A stretch of DNA of 64,000 bases from Roseiarcus sp963721905. Lineage in GTDB: Bacteria > Pseudomonadota > Alphaproteobacteria > Rhizobiales > Beijerinckiaceae. The stretch covers positions 496,001 to 560,000 of the forward strand of contig CAVRMF010000008.1 of assembly GCA_963721905.1 (NCBI GenBank), written 5' to 3'. This document shows, piece after piece, positions 10,022-19,429 of this stretch. The translations under genes were made by a program, and so were the position numbers. The notes beneath the pieces are model-generated. The model was not told where the DNA came from. It worked only from the letters and a program-made list of their open reading frames with translations, and did no database searches. How positions within the stretch are numbered: position 1 is the first letter of the stretch; the number at the start of each line of letters is the position of its first letter.

Positions 10022-10043
10022 TCGTTGATACAAGGATCAACGA
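10022..10043. promoter_or_regulatory. Inverted repeat, candidate operator between operon 1 and the dioxygenase gene
   Basis: TCGTTGAT and its exact complement ATCAACGA are separated by six bases (ACAAGG). It lies 147 nt upstream of the operon 1 start and 120 nt upstream of the dioxygenase start, in a divergent intergenic region with an AT-rich patch just after it (10058-10095). The size and symmetry suit a dimeric regulator, perhaps of GntR or LacI type, but no such regulator gene is adjacent. The rest of 9876-10162 shows no gene. Confidence 0.4.
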
Positions 10044-10162
10044 CGGCGCGTCGGATCTTTGTTTACCTATGATAATCCAGATGTAAAAAAAAGCTAACGC
10101 TCTATCGGCCCTCCTGCGATAAACTTCTGCGGAATCGTGGGCGCTGCTTCGAGGAGGCTCCC

Positions 10163-11044
10163 ATGCCCATTGTGGTCTCTCCCATTCCCGGCGCGTTCGC
10201 CGGCGAGGTCGTCGGCGTCGACTGCAGCGCGCAGCTCACGGACGAGGATATAAGCGGGATTGACGCCGCCATGGATCGGCACGCCGTCCTCGTCTTTCGC
10301 AACCAGCCGCTGACGGACGAGCAACAGCTCGCCTTGACGCGCCAGTTTGGCGCGCTTGAGCGCTATGAGACCCCGGGGCATATCCGCAAGCGCGAGGAAG
10401 AACGGGTGGCCGGCGGCATAGCTGACTTCTCCAATCTCACTCTCGACGGCAAGATCATGTCCCCGGAGGACCGCGTCTGGCTCTTCAAGCTTGCCGACCG
10501 TCTGTGGCACTCCGACAGTTCGTTCCGTCCCGTCCCGGCCAAATATTCCCTGCTGTCGGGGCGCACGATCCCGTCGCACGGAGGCGATACCGAGTTAGCC
10601 GACATGCGCGCCGCCTACGACGCTCTGGAAGTCGCGACCAAGGCGGAGATCGAGGACCTGGTGTGCGAACACTCTCTGATCTACTCCCGGGAGACGATCG
10701 GCTTCGTTGACCTGACGCCGGAGGAGCGGGAGCATTTCCGTCCCGTCCGCCACCGCCTTGTCCGAACCGACCCCCGCACCGGCCGCAAGTCGCTGTTCCT
10801 GTCTGCCCATGCAGGGGCGATCGTCGGTTGGACCATTCCTGAAGCGCGAATGCTTCTGCGCGATCAGACCGAGCACGCGACGCAGCCTCAATTCGTTTAC
10901 CGTCACCGCTGGCGGCCAGGCGATCTCGTCATTTGGGACAACCGCACGACGATGCACCGGGCGCGCCGCTTCGAGCGTAACGAAATCCGCGACGTGCGCC
11001 GAACGACGCTCCGGGGGAGGGACTCTGACGCAGCGCACGAATGA
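10163..11044 (+). CDS. TauD/TfdA-family 2-oxoglutarate-dependent dioxygenase
   Basis: 293 residues. The 2-His-1-carboxylate iron site is visible: His116 and Asp118 in 'LWHSDSSF', and His265 in 'TTMHRARR'. Arg267 or Arg269 is placed to bind 2-oxoglutarate. The family uses O2 and 2-oxoglutarate to hydroxylate sulfonates (TauD), aryloxyalkanoates (TfdA) and similar acids. The motif 'HADMRAAY'-like loop is here 'ELADMRAAYDAL', as in TfdA-type enzymes, so an aryloxyalkanoate- or alkyl-acid substrate is possible; I cannot fix it. A strong ribosome site GAGGAGG precedes the ATG by 6 nt. It is transcribed away from operon 1 and shares its intergenic region; no partner transporter for an acid is adjacent. 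Confidence 0.85.
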   Translation: MPIVVSPIPGAFAGEVVGVDCSAQLTDEDISGIDAAMDRHAVLVFRNQPLTDEQQLALTRQFGALERYETPGHIRKREEERVAGGIADFSNLTLDGKIMSPEDRVWLFKLADRLWHSDSSFRPVPAKYSLLSGRTIPSHGGDTELADMRAAYDALEVATKAEIEDLVCEHSLIYSRETIGFVDLTPEEREHFRPVRHRLVRTDPRTGRKSLFLSAHAGAIVGWTIPEARMLLRDQTEHATQPQFVYRHRWRPGDLVIWDNRTTMHRARRFERNEIRDVRRTTLRGRDSDAAHE

Positions 11045-11379
11045 AATGCAGGTGCGAAAGAGACGGCGCCCATTGTGTGACCGCGGTGTCTATCATGCGC
11101 TTTTCGATCAGCGATATTACTCGCTGAGTGTTCGCGCCCGACGCGCAATTGCGGCTTGACGTCGATTCGCCCCGTTTAATTCCTTGGACGAATGTTGCGC
11201 GTCAGGTCGAACTGACGCATTCGAAGCGACTTTCAGGAAAGCCCGCTCCTGGCGCAACCCTTCCATCCCGCCTATGGCGGTTTCGCTCTAAACTCCGGAC
11301 CTTTCTTGGCGACCCCTGTAGACCCGTAGTCCGCTCAAAGCGGACATTCGCTGACCGCGTGGCGGGTCAAACACACAAG
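11045..11379. other. Intergenic region without a recognisable gene
   Basis: 335 bases between the converging dioxygenase and operon 2. I see short open frames only, with no coherent protein signal, and no good hairpin followed by a T-run. A GC-rich stretch with a short inverted motif around CCGCTCAAAGCGG (11331-11343) is present but weak. Confidence 0.5.
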
Positions 11380-12489
11380 TCAGGTCAGCGTTTCGACGTG
11401 GGCATAGGCGCTGCGGGGAAAGGCGTCTCCGTTTTCGTCGAAGACGTGGACATCGCTGGGATCGACCTCGAACCCGATCGACTCTCCGTGACCGACCCGG
11501 TGCAGGCCGCGCAGCGACACTGCCAGCCGCTCGCCCGATTGCAGGACCCCGTGAATGATCGTCTCGGCGCCAAGGACTTCGCTCGCTTCCACGCGCGCGC
11601 GCAGTCCGCCGCCGCTCGGCGTCAGATGCTCGGGCCGTATGCCGACGCTCAACTGGCTTCCTGGCTTGTGGGCCTCCGAGGGGACGCTGGCCTCGACGTC
11701 GACGCGGCCCTGATCGAGCGCGAGCTTCATGCCGCTGCCGCTCGGTCCGACCGGCGCGGCGGCGAGGATGTTCATTTGCGGGGCGCCGAGGAAACAGGCG
11801 ACGAAGCGATTGCGTGGACGCGAATAGAGCTCGATCGGCGGGCCCATCTGCTCGACCGCGCCGTCGCGGAGGACAACGATTGTGTCGGCCATTGTCATCG
11901 CCTCGACCTGATCGTGCGTGACATAGATCATCGTCGCGCCGAGCCGCCGATGCAGGGCTGCGATCTCGCTCCGCATCTTAACCCGCAGTTCGGCGTCAAG
12001 GTTCGACAGCGGTTCGTCGAACAGGAAAGCCTTCGGCTCCTTGACGATCGCCCGGCCGATCGCGACGCGCTGACTCTGGCCTCCCGACAACTGCGACGGC
12101 AGGCGGTCGAGAAGCGGCCCGATCTGTAGAATCTCGGCCGCACGCGCAATCCGCCCGGCGATTTCGGCCTTGCCGACTTTCTGGCAGACCAGGCCGAAGC
12201 GGAGGTTCTCACGCACGCTCATGTGCGGATAGAGCGCATAGGACTGGAACACCATCGCCATGCCGCGGCTCGCCGGCAGGAGATGCTCGCAGCGCATGCC
12301 GTCCAAGAGGATGTTTCCCTCGGTGACGTCCTCGAGACCCGCGATCATCCGCAAGAGCGTAGATTTTCCGCAGCCCGAAGGGCCGACGAACACCGTGAAG
12401 GATCCGGCCTCCACCGTCAGGTCCACCCCGTGGATCACCTCGACGGACTGAAAGCTCTTGCGAAGGCCCTTTAGCTCAAGCCGCGCCAC
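11380..12489 (-). CDS. Sugar ABC transporter ATP-binding protein (MsmK/UgpC type), operon 2
   Basis: I place the start at a GTG at 12489 ('VARLELKGLRKSF'), which overlaps the end of the GH116 gene by 14 nt; a longer in-frame extension upstream is out-of-frame GH116 sequence. The protein is 369 residues. Walker A 'GPSGCGKST' is at 36-44; 'FQSYALYPHM', 'LSGGQSQR', 'FLFDEPLSNLDA' and 'YVTHDQVEAM' follow, then a TOBE-type regulatory domain. The signature has S in place of the usual R after LSGGQ. It is the last gene of operon 2 and the second such ATPase in the window, about 55% like the operon 1 copy by eye. Confidence 0.92.
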   Translation of the reverse strand: MARLELKGLRKSFQSVEVIHGVDLTVEAGSFTVFVGPSGCGKSTLLRMIAGLEDVTEGNILLDGMRCEHLLPASRGMAMVFQSYALYPHMSVRENLRFGLVCQKVGKAEIAGRIARAAEILQIGPLLDRLPSQLSGGQSQRVAIGRAIVKEPKAFLFDEPLSNLDAELRVKMRSEIAALHRRLGATMIYVTHDQVEAMTMADTIVVLRDGAVEQMGPPIELYSRPRNRFVACFLGAPQMNILAAAPVGPSGSGMKLALDQGRVDVEASVPSEAHKPGSQLSVGIRPEHLTPSGGGLRARVEASEVLGAETIIHGVLQSGERLAVSLRGLHRVGHGESIGFEVDPSDVHVFDENGDAFPRSAYAHVETLT

Positions 12490-15151
12490 GGTCGTCCGCT
12501 CCGACGACAATACGCTCCCCCGGCACGAGCCGGCGGCGCGCGCCCAACAGGACGACGTCGCGGTCGCGCTCGACGGGCCGCCCGTCCACCGTGACGCGTC
12601 CCCCCAGGTTCGGCAAGCGGAGGCGCGAAACCGCGAGCTCGCCGCCCTTGACCGATAGGACCGCCGTGCGTTCGCGGAATTCGATCTCGCCCCAGCCGCG
12701 GCCCGCCGACCAGAAGTAGGTCCCATCCCCGGCCCGCGCCGGCCTGAAGCCGATTTCGTCCGCGCGCTGATCAAAGCTCAGGCCGATATAGGCGTTCAAG
12801 AGCGCGTAGCTCGAGAGCGAGCGAGCGTAGTAGCTGCCACACTCAATATCGTTCCAAGGATTTCGCCGCGAGCCGTCATGGCGCGCTCGCGCCGCACGTA
12901 CGATCGTCAGGCCCTCGTCGACAAAGCCGCGCGCGATGAGGTGGGCTGCAAACATGTACTCGAGACCGGTCCAAACCTCCTCCGAATAGGGGACAGGGGT
13001 CGCCGGCTCTTCCGAGCCCTCGGGCCACGAGCACACGATGAGGCCCGCCTCGTCCTCGTACGCGTAGACGCGGCACGGATTGAAATGATCGCGCAGCGTC
13101 GGCCGAAAATTCTCCTGGTAGATCGTGCTGAGAGCCGCGGCGACGTTCTCCGGCGACAAGAGATCGCCGAGGCCCACGAGGTCGGCATGCCACTGACCGA
13201 GGATCTGGTCTGTCAGGCAACCGCCGCCGATTTGATACTTGATCTCCCCGTATTCGCGCGACCAATAGGCCTCCATGAAGGAGTTGCGCAGGACGCCGGC
13301 CTTGCGTCCCTGATCGAACGGCTCGAGGGCGGAACGATCGTCAAGCGCGAGCTTCTGCGCGTAGTATCGCCCGTTGAAGAGGACGCGATCGACGTAGGCG
13401 CCGCCTTTGCTGGCCAGTGCCGCGCATTCCGCCCCGAATTCGGGCTCACCGATCGCGATGGCCATCTCGGCCGCGGCTTTCAGCGCGGCGAGATACATGC
13501 TGGTCAGCCAGGAATTCGGTCCGAACAGCTCCATGTCGAGGGTGTGATGCTGCCGACCCCACAGAACGCCCGTCTTGTCCGGGTCCCAACGATCGCGGTT
13601 GTCCGGCGACCAGGCATATTCGATTGACCGCTTGATGTTCGGCCAGTGCCGGCGCAGCCAGACAACGTCGCCCGAGTTCCGCCATTCGCGGTAGGCCTTG
13701 ATCGTCGCGCCGAAGTGCCCGTCGGCGCATGGGCCGATGATATCGAAGCCGGAGCCGAGCGGCAGACGCTGGCGGAACGTGAGCCCGCCGTTGGGAAGCT
13801 GATTGTAGGTGAACTCGGTCTCGCGCAGCGTTCTCTCCAGGCTGGGGAACAGCCAGGCAAGCGCCTGCTGGTAGTTCCAGACATGGGTGCAGCTGCCTTC
13901 GCAGGACCCCTCGCCGATATGCTGGCCCTCCCAGCCCCAGAGCTCGCCCCCTTCGAGGCGAATGACAGTGGCGCTGCGCAGCACGCCGAGCGTGCCGGAC
14001 ACGGCGTCGACAATCTCGGACGGCATCGATGAGCCGAATAACGAGTCGCGGAAGGCTGAGGTCGCTGCTTCCAGCTCATCCCATCGGCGGAACGCCTCGG
14101 CCCCGCTCGCGAGCGAATCGGCCCATTGCGTCGCATAGTAGTTCCGCCATGTCGGCGGCTCGCCGCTATATTCGGGATCGCCGGGGCCCTCGCGGTTGAA
14201 CCAGTAGATCGCGCCGACTGGATAGTTCCAGGTAATGGCGAAACGCACATGTGCACGCACACCGGGGTCAACGCGGATCCGGCGCGCCAGCGTGCCGTGC
14301 TCAGGCTGCTTGAACATGTTGGCGGTCGGGCGCGGCTCCTCATAGCATCGTTCGCGAAGCGGACCGGGTCGCGCGAATTCGCGCCAGTACCGGCTCAGGC
14401 TATCGAACCATTGCCCGCGCACGTGATAGTCGACGTGTTCAACACCGCCGCCCTCGGTCGTCAACGCGAGGTCGCCGCGCTGCCATTGAGGCCTGTCGAC
14501 GTCGGCGGAGGTGAAGTGGAGCGCGCTGAGGGGCCCCGATCGGGAGAAGAGGTGCACGCCGCTGTCGCAGCCATAGTTCCCAAGCGTGGCCGCAACCGTA
14601 TAGTCGATCGGCCCATCGGCATCGTTTAAGATCGTAAACGAGAACATGGCCGCCGGCATCGACGTGTCGCGGTCGTCGTGCGGGACGAACGGGCTGAAAG
14701 CCGTCATCCACACCCTGCCTGGAAAGGCGTCACGTATGAATTCGATCTCGGCGACCGGAAATCGTCCGACGAAGAGTGCGTCGTCGAAATGCGGGACGCC
14801 GGCCATCGAGTCGCGATTGGCGCCGAATCCGTACCCGTCGAACTTGCGCCGGCTGGGCGATCCGATCGCCAATCCCTCGTAAGGGCCATTGAGGACGCGG
14901 GCGTCGATCAGCTCGCCGTCGCGCTCGGCCTTGATGGCAAAATGGCTGTAGCCGTTGTGCTGATGGATCGCCGGCCGATTGCGGATGCTCCAGTCGACGA
15001 GCCGACCGCTGCCCGTCAGCGAAACGCTGCCGGAGCCGATGCCACCGAGCGGAAACGCCACGTGTTGTCGGCGGGCGCCGCGGTAGACGAAGCGGTCGTC
15101 GATTGCCGCGAATGGGTTTGACTGCGCAATGGCGTCCATGCTGTCCCTCAA
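12476..15151 (-). CDS. GH116-family glycoside hydrolase (glucosylceramidase/beta-glucosidase-like)
   Basis: 891 residues. The N-terminal beta-sandwich is marked by 'HVAFPLGGIGSGSVSLTGSG' (30-49) and the (alpha/alpha)6 domain by 'GEGSCEGSCTHVWNYQQALA' (413-432), 'RQHHTLDMELFGPNSW' (533-548) and 'GGGCLTDQILGQWHADLVGL' (642-661), typical of bacterial GH116 proteins related to GBA2. By analogy with the Thermoanaerobacterium enzyme the acid/base should be Asp539 (in T-L-D) and the nucleophile a Glu in 408-418; this is from memory of motif spacing. Members hydrolyse beta-glucosides, beta-xylosides or N-acetylglucosaminides. No signal peptide is visible, so it likely acts on imported glycosides. It overlaps its upstream permease by 4 nt (ATGA) and the downstream ATPase by 14 nt, so it is fully embedded in operon 2. 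Confidence 0.88.
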   Translation of the reverse strand: MRDSMDAIAQSNPFAAIDDRFVYRGARRQHVAFPLGGIGSGSVSLTGSGRLVDWSIRNRPAIHQHNGYSHFAIKAERDGELIDARVLNGPYEGLAIGSPSRRKFDGYGFGANRDSMAGVPHFDDALFVGRFPVAEIEFIRDAFPGRVWMTAFSPFVPHDDRDTSMPAAMFSFTILNDADGPIDYTVAATLGNYGCDSGVHLFSRSGPLSALHFTSADVDRPQWQRGDLALTTEGGGVEHVDYHVRGQWFDSLSRYWREFARPGPLRERCYEEPRPTANMFKQPEHGTLARRIRVDPGVRAHVRFAITWNYPVGAIYWFNREGPGDPEYSGEPPTWRNYYATQWADSLASGAEAFRRWDELEAATSAFRDSLFGSSMPSEIVDAVSGTLGVLRSATVIRLEGGELWGWEGQHIGEGSCEGSCTHVWNYQQALAWLFPSLERTLRETEFTYNQLPNGGLTFRQRLPLGSGFDIIGPCADGHFGATIKAYREWRNSGDVVWLRRHWPNIKRSIEYAWSPDNRDRWDPDKTGVLWGRQHHTLDMELFGPNSWLTSMYLAALKAAAEMAIAIGEPEFGAECAALASKGGAYVDRVLFNGRYYAQKLALDDRSALEPFDQGRKAGVLRNSFMEAYWSREYGEIKYQIGGGCLTDQILGQWHADLVGLGDLLSPENVAAALSTIYQENFRPTLRDHFNPCRVYAYEDEAGLIVCSWPEGSEEPATPVPYSEEVWTGLEYMFAAHLIARGFVDEGLTIVRAARARHDGSRRNPWNDIECGSYYARSLSSYALLNAYIGLSFDQRADEIGFRPARAGDGTYFWSAGRGWGEIEFRERTAVLSVKGGELAVSRLRLPNLGGRVTVDGRPVERDRDVVLLGARRRLVPGERIVVGADDRGAA

Positions 15152-15987
15152 TTCTTGATGCCGCTCATGGCGATTCCTTCGATCACCATCCTCTGCGCCA
15201 GCAAAAAGAGGAGGATGACCGGCATCACCGACATGCTCATCGCTGCCATGACAAGTGCGAGATTCCCCGACCCGAGGTAGCCCCTGAGCACGTCCATCGC
15301 AACCGGAAGCGTCATCGCATCCTGCGGCTCGAGGAGCACCCGCGCCTGAAAATAGTAGTTCCAGGTCTGGGTGAAGGTGATGATGCCGAGCGCGGCCAGA
15401 GCGGGGCGCAACTGCGGCAGTGAGATACGGAAGAAAATCTTGAAATATCCGGCGCCGTCCATCAGCGCCGCGTCTTCGAGCGCCTTTGGTTGCGAGAGCA
15501 TGAATTGCCGGACCAAGAACACGCCGAAGCTCGAGGTCAGATACATCAGAGCCAGGCCGATCGGGCGGTTCAGCAATCCGACCTTGGCGAACCCGAGATA
15601 GATCGGAATGATCGTCACCTGCGCCGGGAAGAGGAGCCCGACCAGCATGACGAAAAAGAGGCTGTCGCGGCCGCGAAAATGCAGCCTCGCGAAGGCGAAC
15701 GCCGCCAGCGTGCAGGTAACGAGCTGGCCGATTGTCACGATCACCGCGATCTCGACGCTGTTGGCGTAAATCTGGAGGAACGGCACCGACGAATCGAGAA
15801 CCGCGCGATAATTATCGAAATCGAGACGCGGCGGCAGGAAGCTCGGCGGCATCCGGTAGGCGTCCTTCACCGTGCGGAACGACATGCTGAAGAGCCACGC
15901 GAACGGCAGCAGCATGAAGATTCCGAGCGCCGCCATGACGGCGATGATCGCCAGATCGATGCCGCGCTCTGAGGCCTTGGTGTGCAT
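15148..15987 (-). CDS. Sugar ABC transporter permease (MalG type), operon 2
   Basis: 279 residues with six membrane segments; the first is 'LAIIAVMAALGIFMLLPFAW'. The EAA loop reads 'LEDAALMDGAGYFKIFFRIS' then 'LPQ'. The C-terminus 'IEGIAMSGIKN' is typical. It starts one base after the upstream permease stop and overlaps the GH116 start by ATGA, showing tight translational coupling. Confidence 0.93.
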   Translation of the reverse strand: MHTKASERGIDLAIIAVMAALGIFMLLPFAWLFSMSFRTVKDAYRMPPSFLPPRLDFDNYRAVLDSSVPFLQIYANSVEIAVIVTIGQLVTCTLAAFAFARLHFRGRDSLFFVMLVGLLFPAQVTIIPIYLGFAKVGLLNRPIGLALMYLTSSFGVFLVRQFMLSQPKALEDAALMDGAGYFKIFFRISLPQLRPALAALGIITFTQTWNYYFQARVLLEPQDAMTLPVAMDVLRGYLGSGNLALVMAAMSMSVMPVILLFLLAQRMVIEGIAMSGIKN

Positions 15988-15988
15988 C

Positions 15989-16894
15989 CTAGTGACGGAC
16001 CCAGGCGCGCGAGGCCATGAATTGCAACGCGGTGATCATGAGGATGACTACGGTCATGACGACGGCGATCGAGGCGGCGTAGCCGATCTCGAAACTGTCG
16101 AAAGCTTCCTCGACAATGTAGATCGACATCGAGCGCGTCGCGTCGCCGGGGCCACCGCGGGTCAGAATCACGATCGATTCGAACACCTGCAGCGCGCCGA
16201 TCGACGCGTAGACGATCGCGAAGAAGACTACGGGTGAGATCCATGGCAAGACGATCCTGAAGAATCGCCGCCAGTACGAGGCGCCGTCCATGACCGCCGC
16301 TTCGATCAGCGACTTCGGTACGCCCTGGAGCGCCGCGATGAAGATGATCATGAAGAAGCCGGCGTTCTTCCACACGTCCATGAAGACGATCGACATCATC
16401 GCGTTGTGGCTGGACGTTAGCCAGTGTACCGGGCTGAAGCCGAGGCGAATGAGGTAGTAATTGATGACGCCGAGATCGTCGCCGTAGAAGTAGCCCCAGA
16501 CGATCGAGACGAAGGCCGCCGCGATGATCACGGGCAGAAAGTAGGCGAGCCGGAAGAGATAGAGCAGGACGGCCGGCATCCGGCGGTTGAGCGCGAGCGC
16601 GAACAGCATGCCGACGCAAATGTTGCCGGTCACGGCGAACAGCGTGAATCGCAGCGTGTTCCAGAAGATTTGCAGCGACCGGTCGTCCGTGAAGAAGCGA
16701 CGGTAGTTGTCGAACCCGACCCATCGCGACCCGAGCATCGGATCGTAGAAGGCGAAACTCAGAACACAGGTGACGACGACCGGCGCGAAAACGAAGACGA
16801 GGTAGAGCGCAAGAGACGGCAGGACGAAGAGATAGCCTGCGCGGGCCTGCGCGCGGTTGAGTTCGGACGCCTGGGGTATGACGGCCGTCTGCAT
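15989..16894 (-). CDS. Sugar ABC transporter permease (MalF type), operon 2
   Basis: 301 residues, six membrane segments beginning 'AGYLFVLPSLALYLVFVFAP'. The EAA loop is 'LIEAAVMDGASYWRRFFRIV' then 'LPW'. It forms the importer channel with the MalG-like protein that follows it. It is separated from the binding-protein gene by 86 nt that hold a stable stem-loop. Confidence 0.93.
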   Translation of the reverse strand: MQTAVIPQASELNRAQARAGYLFVLPSLALYLVFVFAPVVVTCVLSFAFYDPMLGSRWVGFDNYRRFFTDDRSLQIFWNTLRFTLFAVTGNICVGMLFALALNRRMPAVLLYLFRLAYFLPVIIAAAFVSIVWGYFYGDDLGVINYYLIRLGFSPVHWLTSSHNAMMSIVFMDVWKNAGFFMIIFIAALQGVPKSLIEAAVMDGASYWRRFFRIVLPWISPVVFFAIVYASIGALQVFESIVILTRGGPGDATRSMSIYIVEEAFDSFEIGYAASIAVVMTVVILMITALQFMASRAWVRH

Positions 16895-16934
16895 CGAGAA
16901 GAATCCGGTGCCGGTGTGTTCAGAGGCGGAGACA

Positions 16935-16966
16935 CGCCGCCCGGGTCGTGGTTGTGCCGGGCGGCG
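16935..16966 (-). promoter_or_regulatory. Stem-loop between binding-protein and permease genes of operon 2
   Basis: CGCCGCCCGG (16935-16944) pairs with CCGGGCGGCG (16957-16966) around a 12-nt loop. No T-run follows in the transcribed direction, so it is not a classic terminator. In ABC operons such hairpins just after the binding-protein gene often stabilise that part of the message or attenuate reading into the permeases, giving excess binding protein; that role is inferred. Confidence 0.55.
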
Positions 16967-16980
16967 GCGCGATCGACCGC

Positions 16981-18244
16981 CTATTTGCTCTGCTGGGCGG
17001 CTAGCCGCTTGAAGGACTCGCTCAATTCCTGATCCGTGCGCTTCACGCCTTCCGGGATCGAAATCTCATCCGCCATCATCGCCACGTAGTTGCGCATGAA
17101 GATCTTCTCGACGTCCTGGAAATTCGCCGGCGACGGCACGGGCGACGTATGCGGCAGCGTCTGATAGTAGAGCGCCGCGCTCGGCGGAAAGGCGAGGAAG
17201 GCCGGCGTCTCGGCCGCCGACTTGCGGCCGGGAACGCCGCCGCCGAGCTCGCCTTCTTCCTTCTGCGTCTCCTCGCTCGTCAGCGCCCCGATCAGCGCCT
17301 TGGCGAGCTCCGGATATTTGGAGGTCTTGGACACGCCATACCCGCCGAAGCCGATGACCGTGTTCCCGTTCACCTTCGAGGGCACGTCGGCGATGTCCAT
17401 GTCGAGCTTCGCCTTCTTAGCGTTCTCGAGGATCCAGTGGCCACGCGAAATCATTGCGACCTGCCCGGCGCCAAACTGGTTGTCCATCGTGTCCTTGCCC
17501 GGGATCGGCGACACCTTGTCGACGTGGATCAGGTCGTGGAGGAACTGCAAGGTCTCGGCGACCTTGGGATCGAGCATGTTCGAGGCGGTCCAGTCGGCGT
17601 TCAGCGGGGACGTGCCGTTGGTCAGGAACCAGGGTTGAACGAAGAAATTCTGGTTCGGCACCTCATAGCCGTACTGGGTCACGTTGCCGGCGGCGTCGTG
17701 CTTGGTGAGCTTCTTGGCCACCTCGCGGAACTGGTCCCAGGTCCAGTCCTTTGGATAGTCGATTCCCGCATCGCGGAACAACGCGCGATTGTAGTTGATC
17801 ATGATGTTGTTCCAGCCAATCGGAATGAAATAGGTCTTTCCCTCGTAAGACGAGTACTTGAACAGTGACGGGTCGAAGTCCGAGTAGCTCGGGTTCTTCG
17901 CGATATAGTCGTCGAGCGGGATGAAGATGCCGCGAGTTCTCGAAGGTGCGGAAGGTCTCGATCGCCGTTCCGTAGACGTCGTAGGCATTGCCGGCGTTGA
18001 ACTGCGACAGGACGTGGGTGACGTAATCGCCCCAGCCGTTGGTGATCGGGTCGATGGCGATCTCGACTTTGACGTTTGGATACTGCTGGTTGAAGCGCTC
18101 CACAGCGTGCTTCACCGCGGTCAGTTGCGCATCGCCGCCGAAAGCCATCAGCCTCAGATTGGCCGAGACGTCGTCGGCCCGAGCTGCGTTCGCACCGAGA
18201 GCGAGGCCCGCGGCAAGCATGAGTCCGGTCAGTCGCGCTTTCAC
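16981..18244 (-). CDS. Extracellular sugar-binding protein of operon 2 (apparent frameshift)
   Basis: I place the start at a GTG at 18244 preceded by GGGAGG. It gives a Sec signal peptide 'VKARLTGLMLAAGLALGANA' then 'ARADD', with likely cleavage after ARA. The first part reads 'MAFGGDAQLTAVKHAVERFN' and 'ETFRTFENS'; near 17935, in a CG-repeat, the frame shifts and the rest continues 'RGIFIPLDDYIAKNPSYSDF' through to 'FKRLAAQQSK'. Restored length is about 421 residues, normal for CUT1 binding proteins. It is the promoter-proximal gene, facing the lacI-type gene across a shared operator. As with the operon 1 homologue, the preserved downstream frame suggests a sequence error more than decay. 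Confidence 0.85.
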
Positions 18245-18346
18245 GATGGTCCTCCCGTTGTCGGCGTTTCGTGCGCCTGGCGTTGTTCGCGAGGATCCCG
18301 GATCAGGCGGCCGGTTCCTTGCGAGCGCACGGCTTATCGGTTGGTG

Positions 18347-18360
18347 TCGAAACGTTTCGA
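18347..18360. promoter_or_regulatory. LacI-family operator palindrome
   Basis: TCGAAACGTTTCGA is a perfect 14-bp palindrome with the central CG and AAACGTTT core typical of LacI/GalR operators. It lies 102 nt upstream of the binding-protein start and 40 nt upstream of the divergent LacI-type regulator start, so one bound dimer could control both transcription units. Confidence 0.8.
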
Positions 18361-18400
18361 TGTTAGGGAACCGATGATCGGCTGTCAAGGAACCAACCTC

Positions 18401-19429
18401 GTGTCTACCATCCGGGACGTCGCCAAGCGGGCGGGCGTGGCGATCTCGACCGTATCCGCCGTCATCAACCGCTCCGCGCCGACTAGCGACGAGGTGATCG
18501 TCAAGGTCGAACGGGCGATCGCCGAAATCGGCTATGCGCCGCAACGCGCAGCTCAGACGCTCAGGAGCGGCCGCTCGCGTCTCATCGGCGTGATTGTGCC
18601 CGACATTACCAATCCGCACTTTTCGGCGCTCGCGCGCGTCGTCGAGAACGAGTGCCTCAAAGCGGGCTACATGACCTTCGTCTACAATACCGACGAAGAT
18701 ACGGACCACGAGATGCGCATCCTCAAGATGATGCGCATGCAGCGCGTCGCGGGTCTCATCCTCATCTCAACGCGCTCTGACGTCCGTCACGGCCGGCGGT
18801 TGATGGCTGAAATTCATGTGCCGACCGTGCTCATGGGTAGCCAAGTCGCGGGAACGCCCTTCGACTTTGTCGCGCTCGATGACGTCGAGGCCGGCGCGAT
18901 GGCCGCGCGCCGCCTCCTCGACCTCGGGCATCGCCGCATTGTCGTGATCGGCGGGCGCGAGGGCGTCTCCTCGCACGAGCTCAGGCTCAAGGGCTGCCGC
19001 ATCGCCTTCATGGAGCGCGGGCTCGCGCTTGCCGACGATCAGGTTAGTCTGGCCCAGTTCACCTCGCAGAAGGCGTGCGAGGAGACGCGACGCCGGATGA
19101 GTTCGCCCTCGCCGCCGACCGCGTTTGTGTCGCTGAGCAACTTCATGACGATCGGAGTCATACGGGCGCTGGCGGACCTCAAGGCGCGGTGTCCGGAAGA
19201 AGCGTCGTTCATCGGCGTCGACGATTTCGACTGGGCGGACATCATGCATCCACGTCCGACGCTGATCGCTCAGCCGATCGAGGAGATGACCAGGACCGCG
19301 ATCGCAACTCTGCTCGAACAGGTCGCAGGAGAGACCCAGCCGTCCAGCCGGCAGTTCCTCTTTCCTCCGCAATTCGTGGAGCGCGACTCGTGCGCGCGGC
19401 CGCATAAGACCGCGAAGGGGCCTGGATAG
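18401..19429 (+). CDS. LacI-family transcriptional regulator of operon 2
   Basis: I choose the GTG at 18401, 10 nt after AAGG, giving 'VSTIRDVAKRAGVAISTVSA' at the very N-terminus as usual; an in-frame ATG at 18374 would add nine residues. The protein is 342 residues. The helix-turn-helix and hinge helix occupy 1-60 ('YAPQRAAQTLRSGRSRLIGV' ends the hinge). A periplasmic-binding-protein-like sensor domain follows ('VPDITNPHFSALARVVENEC'), and a region near 'FIGVDDFDWADIMHPRPTLI' is typical of the effector lobe. It most likely represses operon 2 and itself through the palindrome at 18347-18360 and is released by a sugar or sugar phosphate. It is high-GC and looks native. Confidence 0.92.
   Translation: MSTIRDVAKRAGVAISTVSAVINRSAPTSDEVIVKVERAIAEIGYAPQRAAQTLRSGRSRLIGVIVPDITNPHFSALARVVENECLKAGYMTFVYNTDEDTDHEMRILKMMRMQRVAGLILISTRSDVRHGRRLMAEIHVPTVLMGSQVAGTPFDFVALDDVEAGAMAARRLLDLGHRRIVVIGGREGVSSHELRLKGCRIAFMERGLALADDQVSLAQFTSQKACEETRRRMSSPSPPTAFVSLSNFMTIGVIRALADLKARCPEEASFIGVDDFDWADIMHPRPTLIAQPIEEMTRTAIATLLEQVAGETQPSSRQFLFPPQFVERDSCARPHKTAKGPG

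Noticed and set aside
11380..12774. 464-residue version of the operon 2 ATPase
   Set aside because: The first 95 codons are GH116 coding sequence in another frame; the domain starts at GTG 12489.
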